Shown piece after piece: positions 30,258 to 38,830 of a stretch of 43,722 nt of DNA. The DNA comes from CAWULT01 sp963923455 (GTDB lineage Bacteria; Acidobacteriota; Vicinamibacteria; Vicinamibacterales; UBA2999), in contig CAWULT010000027.1 in NCBI GenBank assembly GCA_963923455.1, positions 1 through 43,722 of the forward strand, in the 5' to 3' direction. Position numbers and translations under genes: made by a program. Within the stretch, counting starts at the first letter, position 1, and the number at the start of each line of letters is the position of its first letter. A model generated the notes under the pieces. That model searched no databases and had not been told where the DNA came from. It saw only the letters and a program-made list of their open reading frames with translations.

Positions 30258-30291
30258 AAGCCCGGGGAGCTACCCCGGGCTTTTCTGTTTT
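30258..30291 (+). terminator. Intrinsic terminator/attenuator before cysD
   Basis: AAGCCCGGGG (30258-30267) and CCCCGGGCTT (30273-30282) form a perfect 10-bp stem with an AGCTA loop, followed by TTCTGTTTTC. It lies 33 nt after the cysteine leader stop and 37 nt before the cysD ATG. A second small hairpin (GGGCGTC/GACGCCC, 30294-30312) follows. Confidence 0.85.
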
Positions 30292-30328
30292 CAGGGCGTC
30301 TTGGGGACGCCCGCCGCCGACACCCTCT

Positions 30329-31270
30329 ATGAGCACCACCACACTGAACGCCGACGTCGCCGACCCGGTGCGGCAACTCGACCACCTCCGCGCGCTCGAA
30401 GCCGAGAGCATCCACATCATGCGGGAGGTCGTGGCCGAGTTCGAGCGGCCCGTGATGCTCTACTCGGTCGGCAAGGATTCGTCCGTCCTGCTGCGCCTGG
30501 CCCAGAAGGCCTTCTACCCCGGGCCCATCCCATTCCCGCTGCTCCACGTCGACACCACCTACAAGTTCCGCGAGATGATCCAGTTCCGCGACGAGATGGC
30601 CAGGGCCGTCGGCGCGCGGCTGATCGTCCACACGAACCAGGAGGCCATCGCCGACGGGACGCAGCCGTTCAAGGTGGGCACCCAGCGCTGCTGCGGCCTG
30701 CTGAAGACCAAGGCGCTGCTCGACGCCCTGCAGGCGGGTAATTTCGACGGCGCCATCGGCGGCGCCCGGCGGGACGAGGAGCGCTCGCGCGCCAAGGAGC
30801 GCGTGTTCTCGGTCCGCGACCCGAACGGCCAGTGGGACCCGAAGCGGCAGCGGCCGGAGTTGTGGAGCCTGCTGAACGCGCGCATCCGGCCGGGCGAGAG
30901 CATCCGGATCTTTCCGCTCTCGAACTGGACCGAAATCGACGTCTGGCAGTACATCCACCTCGAGAACATCCCGATCGTGCCGCTCTACTTCGCGCGCGAG
31001 CGCGAGGTGATCGTCCGGGGGCCCTCGCTCATCGTCCAGGAGCAGCCGTTCGTGGTCACGATGCCGGGCGAGAAGCCGCAGGTCGTCCGGTGCCGCATGC
31101 GCTCGCTCGGCTGCTCGCCGTGCACCGGCGCGATCAGGTCGGATGCGGACACGATTCCGAAGATCATCGACGAGCTGATCGCGACCCGGCAGTCCGAGCG
31201 GCAACTCCGCATCATCGACCACGACCAGGACGGGTCGATGGAGCTCAAGAAACGGGAAGGCTACTTCTGA
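30329..31270 (+). CDS. cysD: Sulfate adenylyltransferase subunit 2 (CysD)
   Basis: The 313-residue product is the PP-loop ATP pyrophosphatase subunit of ATP sulfurylase, which makes adenylylsulfate from sulfate and ATP in the cytoplasm together with CysN. The PP-loop SVGKDSS is at residues 46-52; HVDTTYKFREMIQFRDEMA, QRCCGLLKTKALLDAL, GGARRDEERSRAKER and LSNWTEIDVWQYI are family signatures. Length is normal. The ATG has no Shine-Dalgarno sequence. TGA overlaps the cysN ATG (TGATG). Control is probably by the upstream cysteine leader and terminator, with the Rrf2 protein as a further candidate. Confidence 0.97.
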   Translation: MSTTTLNADVADPVRQLDHLRALEAESIHIMREVVAEFERPVMLYSVGKDSSVLLRLAQKAFYPGPIPFPLLHVDTTYKFREMIQFRDEMARAVGARLIVHTNQEAIADGTQPFKVGTQRCCGLLKTKALLDALQAGNFDGAIGGARRDEERSRAKERVFSVRDPNGQWDPKRQRPELWSLLNARIRPGESIRIFPLSNWTEIDVWQYIHLENIPIVPLYFAREREVIVRGPSLIVQEQPFVVTMPGEKPQVVRCRMRSLGCSPCTGAIRSDADTIPKIIDELIATRQSERQLRIIDHDQDGSMELKKREGYF

Positions 31271-32595
31271 TGTCAGAACTCCAGGGCGCCGCCGGTGGCC
31301 TGCTCCGCATCTGCACCGCGGGCAGCGTCGACGACGGCAAGAGCACGCTGATCGGCCGTCTGCTGTACGACTCGCAGTCGGTCTACGAGGACCAGGTCGC
31401 CTCCATCGAGAAGGCGTCCAAGAACCGCAACGCGGGCCCGATCGACTTCTCGCTGTTCACCGACGGCCTCCGGGCCGAGCGCGAGCAGGGCATCACGATC
31501 GACGTCGCCTATCGCTACTTCGCGACGGCGCGGCGCAAGTTCATCCTGGCCGACACGCCCGGACACGAGCAGTACACGCGCAACATGGCCACCGGGGCCT
31601 CCACGGCCGACGTCGCGATCCTGCTCGTCGACGCGCGCAACGGCGTCCGGACGCAGTCGCGCCGGCACGCCCGCATCGCGCGTCTGCTCGGCATCCGCGA
31701 CTTCGTGCTCGCCGTGAACAAGATGGACCTGATGGACTTCGATCGGGACGTCTTCGAGAAGATCGTCGACGACTTCGGCGACCTGCTGCAGGGCGCAGCC
31801 GTGCACGCCATCCCGATGAGCGCGCTCCACGGCGACAACGTGATCACGAAGAGCGAGCGCACGCCGTACTTCGACGGGCCGCCGCTGCTCGAGTACCTCG
31901 AGACGGTGCGGGTGCACCGGAACCTGCCGGCCGCGCCGTTCCGCTTCCCCGTGCAGATGGTGCTGCGGCCCGACGACGTGTTCCGCGGCTACGCCGGCCA
32001 GATCGTCTCGGGCACGATCCGGCCGGGCGACCGCGTCACGACGTGGCCCTCGGGCCGCTCGGCCCACGTCAAGCGCATCGTCACGCTCGACGGCGACCTC
32101 GACGTCGCCTTCGCCCCGATGTCGGTGACGCTGACGCTCGACGACGAGATCGACATCAGCCGCGGCGACGTGCTGACGCTCGAACCCGCCTTCGTCGGGC
32201 AGCGGTTCGAGGCCGAGGTGGTGTGGATGGACGAGCGGCCGCTCGACCCGGGCCGCGTCTACCTGCTCAAGCAGGGCACGAAGACGGTCACCGCCGAGAT
32301 CAACCACCCGCTCGTGCTGAACCAGATCGGCACGGTGCAGGTGTCGACGGCGCGCCCGCTCGTGTTCGATCGGTACTCGGACAACCGGGCCACGGGCAAC
32401 TTCATCCTGATCGACCCGGGCACCCACTTCACGTGCGGCGCGGGGATGATCACCGAGCCCGTCCGCGAGGGCGCGGCGGCCCACGCGGCGCCGGTCACCT
32501 TCGCAGACCGCCTGGCGCACATGGCGCGCCGGGCCGCCTCCGACGAGGAAGCGGCCGAACTCGTCCGCAAGGCGCTCGAGGAGATGCTGGCCTGA
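31270..32595 (+). CDS. cysN: Sulfate adenylyltransferase subunit 1 (CysN)
   Basis: The 441-residue EF-Tu-like GTPase drives the CysD reaction by GTP hydrolysis. G1 is GSVDDGKST (18-26), the switch region REQGITIDVAYRYF (71-84), G3 DTPGH (95-99) and G4 NKMDL (150-154); beta-barrel domains follow. The protein ends about where CysN normally does, with no fused APS kinase (CysC) domain, and no cysC or cysH is in the window, so APS may be reduced or phosphorylated by enzymes coded elsewhere. Translation is coupled to cysD by a one-base TGATG overlap. Confidence 0.96.
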   Translation: MSELQGAAGGLLRICTAGSVDDGKSTLIGRLLYDSQSVYEDQVASIEKASKNRNAGPIDFSLFTDGLRAEREQGITIDVAYRYFATARRKFILADTPGHEQYTRNMATGASTADVAILLVDARNGVRTQSRRHARIARLLGIRDFVLAVNKMDLMDFDRDVFEKIVDDFGDLLQGAAVHAIPMSALHGDNVITKSERTPYFDGPPLLEYLETVRVHRNLPAAPFRFPVQMVLRPDDVFRGYAGQIVSGTIRPGDRVTTWPSGRSAHVKRIVTLDGDLDVAFAPMSVTLTLDDEIDISRGDVLTLEPAFVGQRFEAEVVWMDERPLDPGRVYLLKQGTKTVTAEINHPLVLNQIGTVQVSTARPLVFDRYSDNRATGNFILIDPGTHFTCGAGMITEPVREGAAAHAAPVTFADRLAHMARRAASDEEAAELVRKALEEMLA

Positions 32596-32668
32596 CGCCG
32601 GCCGGCCCCGCCTGCTCTCCCGGCCGGTCGGTGGCGCACGTCCCCGTGCGTCGCCTCCGGCCGGCCGA

Positions 32669-33715
32669 TCACCGGCCCGTTCCCCGCCGCAACGGCCAGT
32701 AGTCGAAGTACGCCGCCACGAAGATCAGCACCGGGAACGTGGTGCTGAGCAGCGCGTTCGCCAGCCAGATCTCGTAGTCGTAGGCCGGAGGGCCCGACGC
32801 CAAGGTGCCGCTGACGGCCGGCGCGAGCGCGCCGTACCCCTGCGCGAGCGCCACGCCGATCACCGCCGCGGCGGCGGTGTTGGCCACCCCTTTGAGGGGC
32901 TGCGTCAGCGCCGCGAAGAGCGAGTTCTGCAGCATGTTCAGCACGATGATCGTGCCGAAGATGAACGGCGCGGTCACCCGCGTCAGGAAGACCATGGGGT
33001 CCGTGTGGAGCCAGCCGACGCCCACGTGCATGGCCGCTGCCGCCAGGAACAGCGCCACCCCCGTCCAGGCCAGCCCCAGCACCGGCTGGTTCATCAGCGC
33101 CGGTACCGTGTTGAGCGGCCACAAGTCGAAGTGCAGGACGACGAACATGCCGGCGAGCGCGGTCACGATGAACACCAGTGCCTCGACGCCGTTGAGCGCG
33201 CCCTGGGGCGCCGACGCCAGGTACACGGGCGTGCCCTGCAGGAACTCGTAGTTGAAGAGCAGCCGGAAGACGACCCAGGTCACCGCGTAGGCCAGCAGCA
33301 GCGTCGCCAGGCCCGACGCCACCGGGTTCTTCGTCAGGCTCGTGAACGGCCACCCGCCCATCATGATGCAGGCCCAGAACGTGAACGGCACCGCGATGAT
33401 CACGTAGTGGGACGGGATCGGGCCTGGAGGACTGATCCCCTCGCCCGCCAGCCGCAGCGCCAGCGGCGAGATGACGACGGCCGCGGCGACGGTCAACGCG
33501 AGGAGCACGAGCCCACGGGCCGGCTGCTTCAGGCCCGCGGTGAACGGCGGATTGGCCCCCCACAGCACCACCACCATCACCTGCATGGGGATCGCGCACA
33601 GGTCGAAGAACGAGACGGACCCCGAGAACGACTGGACATCGAACAGCGCGATGAAGCCCAGGCTGATCGCCATCGCGATCACCGACGCCACCACGCCGAG
33701 AACAGGTTGTGCCAC
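32669..33715 (-). CDS. Polytopic membrane protein with five internal repeats
   Basis: The 348-residue product has about ten helices. A motif (Q/N/A)P-x2-xG(L/V) recurs at Pro4, Pro65, Pro131, Pro211 and Pro273, each time preceded by a (W)P(F/L)xxL segment (NPPFTAGLKQP, GWPFTSLTKNP, LWPLNTVPALMNQP, SLFAALTQP) and followed by a long hydrophobic helix; the protein ends with a sixth half-motif, DYWPLRRG. It thus looks like five tandem two-helix units of 60-80 residues. I do not recognise the family. GTG 33715 has GGAGG 6 nt upstream; an earlier start at 33781 would add 22 polar residues. It follows thrA by 67 bp on the same strand and is probably co-transcribed, so an amino-acid-related transport role is a weak guess. 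Confidence 0.72.
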   Translation of the reverse strand: MAQPVLGVVASVIAMAISLGFIALFDVQSFSGSVSFFDLCAIPMQVMVVVLWGANPPFTAGLKQPARGLVLLALTVAAAVVISPLALRLAGEGISPPGPIPSHYVIIAVPFTFWACIMMGGWPFTSLTKNPVASGLATLLLAYAVTWVVFRLLFNYEFLQGTPVYLASAPQGALNGVEALVFIVTALAGMFVVLHFDLWPLNTVPALMNQPVLGLAWTGVALFLAAAAMHVGVGWLHTDPMVFLTRVTAPFIFGTIIVLNMLQNSLFAALTQPLKGVANTAAAAVIGVALAQGYGALAPAVSGTLASGPPAYDYEIWLANALLSTTFPVLIFVAAYFDYWPLRRGTGR

Positions 33716-33782
33716 CGCGGCCTCCACTGGAGAGTCGTGCGTGCGGCGCACATCATAGGCGGGCCGGCGCCCGCCGTCCACC

Positions 33783-36254
33783 TCAGATCTTGGCGCCCAG
33801 GTACGAGCAGACCCGGAGCAGGTCCGCGAAGACGCCCCCGGCCGTGACGGCCGGCCCCGCGCCCGGTCCCTGCACGACGAGCGGGTTCCTGTCGTAGCGG
33901 CTCGAGATGAACCGGACGACGTTGTCCGTCAGGTTCATGTGCGCGAAGGCGTGCGACTGCTCCAGTTCCACGAGGCCGACCGTCGCCGTGCCGGTGGCCG
34001 TGTCGAGCGCCGCGACGTAGCGCAGCACCTTGCCGGCCTGCTGCGCCGCCTGGAGCCTGGCCAGCATCGGCGCGTCGAGTTCGGGCAGCCGTGCCATGAA
34101 CTCGTCCACGGGGCACGCCATCAGCGACGCCGGCACCAGGCCCTCGAGCGCGACGTCGGACAGCTCGAGCCGCATACCCAGTTCGCGCGCGAGGATCACC
34201 AGCTTGCGCGCGACGTCGGTGCCGGACAGGTCGTCCCGCGGGTCGGGCTCCGTGTAGCCGTTCTCCTTCGCGTCCCGGACCACGGCCGAGAACGGTTCCC
34301 TGCCGTCCCAGACGTTGAACAGGTACGCCAGCGTGCCCGAGAAGATGCCGTCGATCCGGCGGATCTCGTCGCCGGTCTCGCGCAGGTCGCGCAGCGTCTG
34401 CATGATCGGCAGGCCGGCGCCCACGGTGGCCTCGTAGAGGTAGTGCGACCCGCCGGCGCGACGGGCGTCCTGAATCTGCGAGTAGATCGCCAGCGGGCCG
34501 CTGTTCGCCTTCTTGTTCGGCGTGACGACGTGGATGCCGGCCGCGAGCCAGCGCGGGTACCGCTCGGCCACGTCGGCGCTCGCCGAGCAGTCGAGGATCA
34601 CCGCGTGCGGCAGGTGATCGGCGTTGACGTGTGCCTCGAACCGCTCGTGGTCGACCGGCTCGCCGGCCGCGAGCAGTTCCTTCCACCGCTCGATCGGGAT
34701 CGCCGTCTCCGACAGCAGCATCCGCTTCGACGACATGATGCCGCGCACGCGCAGGTCGAGCCGGAAGTCGCGCAGCAGGCGCGGCGCCTGGGACGCAATC
34801 TGCTCCAGCAGGGCCCGGCCGACGATGCCGGGGCCGATGAGGCCGATCGACACCGTGTGGGGCGAGAGGTAGAACCGCGAGTGCACCGACCGCAGCGCCT
34901 TGGTGGCCTGCCGCTTGTCGATCACGACCGAGATGTTGCGCTCCGACGAGCCCTGCGCGATCGCCCGGACGTTGACGCCGGCCGAGGCGAGCGCGTCGAA
35001 CACCGAGGCCGCCACGCCGGGCGTCCCCGCCATGCCGTCGCCCACGACCGACAGGATGCTGCACTCCCGGACCACCGCGACGTCCTGGATCTGCCCGGAC
35101 CGCAGCTCGGCGTCGAACGCCTGCCGCACGGTGCGCATCGTGCGCTCGACGTCGACGTCGCGGACGGCGAAGCAGATCGAGTGCTCGGAGCTGCCCTGCG
35201 AGATCAGGATGACGGAGATACCGTCCTCGCGCAGGGCGCCGAACAGGCGCTGCGCGGTGCCGGGCACCCCGATCATCCCCGCGCCCTCGACGTTGACGAG
35301 CCCCACGTCGTCGATGCTCGTGATGCCCTTCACGGCGTGCGTCGAGGCGGGAGTGGCGCAGATGAGCGTCCCCGCCTTCTCGGGCGCGAACGTGTTCCGG
35401 ATCCAGATCGGGATGTTCTTGGCCACGGCGGGCGCCATCGTCTGCGGGTGGATCACCTTGGCCCCGAAGTACGCCAGTTCCATCGCCTCGTGATACGAGA
35501 GCGAGTCGATCACGGTGGCATCGGGCACGCGGCGCGGGTCGGCGCTCAGCACGCCGTCGACGTCGGTCCAGATGTGGATCTCGGCGGCGTCGAGCAGGTC
35601 GCCGAAGATCGACGCCGAGAAGTCGCTGCCGTTGCGGCCGAGCGTCGTCTGCAGCCCCTGCGGATCGCGGGCGATGAACCCGGGAATGACGAGCGTGGCG
35701 GGCGCGGCGGAGCCGATCACGCGCGCGGCGTTGGCCCGCGACGCCTCCCAGCGGACGGCCGGACCGAGCGGCCCCCACGCGACCTCCACGACCTCGCGCG
35801 CGTCGACCCACCGCACGCCGGCCCGGCGGCCGCGGTGCGCCAGCACCCGGGCGAACAGCCGCGTCGACCAGAGCTCGCCGAAGCCGGCCACCAGGTCCTT
35901 GACGACCTGCGAGGCCGACCGGGTCAGCTGCGCCGCGTGCAGCACGTTGGCGATGTCGTGGCAGTCCGCCTCGAGCTCACGCCGGTAGCCCTCGACGTCC
36001 TCGGCCGGGCAGAGCGCCTGGGCGATGGCCAGGTGCCGCTCCCGGAGGGCCGTCAGGCGCTCCGGCGCGGCCTCGCGGCGCTCGGCCGCCGCCACCAGCC
36101 GCAGCAGCTCGTCGGTCACGCCGCCGCAGGCCGACAGCACCACGGCGAGCCGCGGCGCCCCGTCGGCCTCGACGATGGCCGCCACCCGTTCCATGCGCGC
36201 GGCGTCCGCCACGCTCGACCCGCCGAACTTGAAGACCCGCCAGCTCTCTGCCAT
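33783..36254 (-). CDS. thrA: Bifunctional aspartokinase / homoserine dehydrogenase
   Basis: The 823-residue product joins aspartokinase (KFGGSSV at residues 9-15; GRNGSDFSASIFGDLL; WTDVDGVLSADPR), two ACT domains (ISVILISQGSSEHSI; VNVRAIAQGSSERNI) and NAD(P)-dependent homoserine dehydrogenase (GLIGPGIVGRALL near residue 470; VVTPNKKANSG; YEATVGAGLPIMQTL; GPGAGPAVTAGGVFADLL). It catalyses the first and third steps from aspartate to threonine and methionine; the ACT domains usually give threonine feedback. Length fits E. coli ThrA. TACAAT (36283-36278) lies 23 nt upstream, and an in-frame GTG at 36272 would be almost leaderless, so the start could be six codons earlier. No threonine leader peptide is visible. 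Confidence 0.96.
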   Translation of the reverse strand: MAESWRVFKFGGSSVADAARMERVAAIVEADGAPRLAVVLSACGGVTDELLRLVAAAERREAAPERLTALRERHLAIAQALCPAEDVEGYRRELEADCHDIANVLHAAQLTRSASQVVKDLVAGFGELWSTRLFARVLAHRGRRAGVRWVDAREVVEVAWGPLGPAVRWEASRANAARVIGSAAPATLVIPGFIARDPQGLQTTLGRNGSDFSASIFGDLLDAAEIHIWTDVDGVLSADPRRVPDATVIDSLSYHEAMELAYFGAKVIHPQTMAPAVAKNIPIWIRNTFAPEKAGTLICATPASTHAVKGITSIDDVGLVNVEGAGMIGVPGTAQRLFGALREDGISVILISQGSSEHSICFAVRDVDVERTMRTVRQAFDAELRSGQIQDVAVVRECSILSVVGDGMAGTPGVAASVFDALASAGVNVRAIAQGSSERNISVVIDKRQATKALRSVHSRFYLSPHTVSIGLIGPGIVGRALLEQIASQAPRLLRDFRLDLRVRGIMSSKRMLLSETAIPIERWKELLAAGEPVDHERFEAHVNADHLPHAVILDCSASADVAERYPRWLAAGIHVVTPNKKANSGPLAIYSQIQDARRAGGSHYLYEATVGAGLPIMQTLRDLRETGDEIRRIDGIFSGTLAYLFNVWDGREPFSAVVRDAKENGYTEPDPRDDLSGTDVARKLVILARELGMRLELSDVALEGLVPASLMACPVDEFMARLPELDAPMLARLQAAQQAGKVLRYVAALDTATGTATVGLVELEQSHAFAHMNLTDNVVRFISSRYDRNPLVVQGPGAGPAVTAGGVFADLLRVCSYLGAKI

Positions 36255-36397
36255 ATCTGCCCGTGCTGTCACACCTGATTGTATCGGCCGGGGATGCGTG
36301 CCCCCCAGAGACGGCCCGAATCGGCCGATCCTGACGATGATCGCACGCGTGGACCGGGCTCCGGAAGCTTCGGGCATCACCCCGAACGGCACGTCCC

Positions 36398-38806
36398 TCA
36401 GTACCGGAACAGCCGATTGATCTTGACGATGATCGCGCGCGTGTTGGCGGTCGGAAACCCACGGGCCAGCGTGTTCCGGTCCTCGTTGTAGACGACGAAC
36501 AGCTCGCTCCCGGGCTGGTACTCCCACCGCAGGCGGGCGTTGGTCGAGACGGAGTGGGTGGCCGAGTTGTACTGCACGAGCGCGCTGGCGAACATCAGCG
36601 GCGTCATCGTGTAGGTGATCCGCGACCCGAACAGGTTGTTGACGAACGACCCCTGCACGAGATCGACGTTGTTCAGCGTGTAGCTCGGCTCCACCGAGAG
36701 CGCCGGCGTCAGGGAGATACGGGCCTGCGTGACGCTGAAGCTGGTCCGGTGACCGTTGTAGAACGTGCCGTACTCGAGCGTGTAGTTGCCCGACAGCCGG
36801 CGTTGCCGCCCCAGATTGAAGCCGACGCGTCCGTTCTGGAAGTCGTAGCTGCCGGTCGGCAGCGTGACCCCGCCGCCGATGGCGAACGGCTGCAGCAGCG
36901 CCTCGAACTGCTGGCTGAAGCCGGCATTGAACTGGTCGCCGTTCTGGAACTCGATCGCGAACTCCCCCTCACGCTCCCGCGACTCGAGAATGCCGCGGCC
37001 GTTCTCGATGTAGGTGAGGCCGGCCTGGTACCGGAAGCGGCGAATGGAGGGATACCGGCGCGGGCGCGGGCTGAAGCGCGCCTGGGCGAACGTCCGGCGC
37101 ATGTCGAGCCGCCGAATCAGGCCGACTTCCGGGTTGAAGTCGGCGCCGACGTTGAGCTGGTCGAGTTGCAGGCCGTACCGGTCGCCGTTGTAGTCGAGCT
37201 GCGCGCGGGAGCTGGTGTCGTCGCCCGTCCGGCCGTCGGTCTGGGTCTTCGCCCAGAAGGTGTTGACGACGAGGTTGGCGAAGAACTGGAACGTCCCGTC
37301 CACGCCGTAGGCGAGGTTGCGGCCGGTGCCTGCGTCGGCCACGGAGCGGTTGGTCGCGATGAGACCCACGCTGCTGCGGCGCAGGATGTCGCGCTTCAGC
37401 CGGACGACGGTGAAGTTGGTGGCCGCGGCCGGCCTCGCCAGCCGCTCGTCTTCGTCGCCTGTCTGGGCGTTGACGATGCCAATGCTGTAGCGGCCGGCAC
37501 GGCCGCTGAGCCGCCCGCCGACGTCGAGCGGCACGACACGGGCGCGGTTCAGGCCGATGCGACGGCTGTAGAACAGGATGGGCGCGGCGTCGCTGTTGCC
37601 GCCCAGGTTGCCGCCGAGTTGCACCCCGCCGAACGAGAAGATGCCCTGGTTCTCGAGAAAGAACTCCCGCTTCTCCGGGAAGAACAGGCTGAATCGCGTC
37701 AGGTTGACCTGCTGCTCGTCGGCCTCCACCTGGGCGAAGTCGGTGTTGATCGTGAGATCGGCCGACAGGCCTTGCGTGACGCCGTACTTGACGTCCAGCC
37801 CGACCGCTCCGTTCGGGTCGTTCGAGATTGGGGGCGACACGACGTTGTTCGTCGTCAGGCTGCTGGTGGCGTAGGGCTTGACGTCCAGGTTCATGCCGCC
37901 GCTCGGCGTCTCGAGACCGACCAGGGACGCGGCGAAGGACGTCTGCATCATCGATGCGTTGCCGCGCGCGGGGGGCACCCGCGACAGCGTCGACATCTCG
38001 TTCTTCGACCGCTTGATGCGGGCCACGTTGAAGCCCCACACCGTCACGGGCCGCGACCCGTAGCGCAGCGACTTGAACGGGATCATGGCCTCGACCGTCC
38101 AGCCGCCGTCGAAGCGCCCCGTCTTGACGCGCCATACCGGGTTCCAGTCCTGGCTGAACTGCCGCTCGTTGGTGACCTGCGTGTCCGACCGGCCGCCAAT
38201 CGGGTTGACCGTGAAGCTGACCGCGTTGCGCCGGTCGTAGAACGGATCGAACACGAACGTCACGACGTCGTTGCCCTGGAACATCGTCGTGCTGTCACGC
38301 CGCATCTCGGTGGCGACCAGGTGGGCCATGTCGCTGTCGTGCATGCGCGCCGACAGGTACAGGTTGGCCCCGTCGAACGACACCCAGACGTCGGTCTGCT
38401 CCGTGGCGGGCTGGCCCGGGCGCGGCTCGACCTGGACGAAGCCGGACATCGGCGGCACGTCGCGGTAGTGCGCCTCGTCGAGCACGCCGTCGATCGTCAG
38501 CGGCGCCGCCAGGCGCACGGCCCGGACGGTGACGCCGCCCGACTCGTTGCGGCTGATGGTGGCCGGCGGGACGGGCGGCGCCGGTGCGCCCGGTACGAGG
38601 TCCGGCGCGGGTGCGGCGGAGCCGGCGGCTGCGCTGGCGGCCGGGACCGCGTCAGCAGCCGACCCAGTGCCCTGCGCCGAGGCCCGCCCGGCCCCTGACA
38701 CCAGGAGCAGGCACAGCCACGACAGCCACCAGCAGGGGCGCACGCGCGGGACGGGACGACCGACGGGAACAGGACGGGCCAACAGAGCGGCAGCAGTATC
38801 GCACAC
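36398..38806 (-). CDS. DUF5916 / CBM9-like secreted protein (copy 2)
   Basis: The up to 802-residue product has a signal peptide (WWLSWLCLLLVSGAGRASAQ), an Ala/Pro linker, a CBM9-like domain (IDGVLDEAHYRDVPPMSGFVQ; TDVWVSFDGANLYLSARM) and DUF5916 with TDFAQVEADEQQVNLTRF and FFPEKREFFLENQGIFSFGG; the end is KINRLFRY, with a terminal aromatic residue as in outer-membrane barrels. It lies 24 bp after copy 3 on the same strand, with high similarity to it, so the two are a tandem duplication. GTG 38806 puts about 21 residues before the signal core; GTG 38743 is a plausible true start. Confidence 0.85.
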   Translation of the reverse strand: MCDTAAALLARPVPVGRPVPRVRPCWWLSWLCLLLVSGAGRASAQGTGSAADAVPAASAAAGSAAPAPDLVPGAPAPPVPPATISRNESGGVTVRAVRLAAPLTIDGVLDEAHYRDVPPMSGFVQVEPRPGQPATEQTDVWVSFDGANLYLSARMHDSDMAHLVATEMRRDSTTMFQGNDVVTFVFDPFYDRRNAVSFTVNPIGGRSDTQVTNERQFSQDWNPVWRVKTGRFDGGWTVEAMIPFKSLRYGSRPVTVWGFNVARIKRSKNEMSTLSRVPPARGNASMMQTSFAASLVGLETPSGGMNLDVKPYATSSLTTNNVVSPPISNDPNGAVGLDVKYGVTQGLSADLTINTDFAQVEADEQQVNLTRFSLFFPEKREFFLENQGIFSFGGVQLGGNLGGNSDAAPILFYSRRIGLNRARVVPLDVGGRLSGRAGRYSIGIVNAQTGDEDERLARPAAATNFTVVRLKRDILRRSSVGLIATNRSVADAGTGRNLAYGVDGTFQFFANLVVNTFWAKTQTDGRTGDDTSSRAQLDYNGDRYGLQLDQLNVGADFNPEVGLIRRLDMRRTFAQARFSPRPRRYPSIRRFRYQAGLTYIENGRGILESREREGEFAIEFQNGDQFNAGFSQQFEALLQPFAIGGGVTLPTGSYDFQNGRVGFNLGRQRRLSGNYTLEYGTFYNGHRTSFSVTQARISLTPALSVEPSYTLNNVDLVQGSFVNNLFGSRITYTMTPLMFASALVQYNSATHSVSTNARLRWEYQPGSELFVVYNEDRNTLARGFPTANTRAIIVKINRLFRY

Positions 38807-38830
38807 GGCGCGCGGGCTCGGGATCGGCCG

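Noticed and set aside
36255..36397. Threonine/isoleucine leader peptide before thrA
   Set aside because: The short frames on the minus strand before 36254 have no Thr or Ile runs and no terminator is seen.
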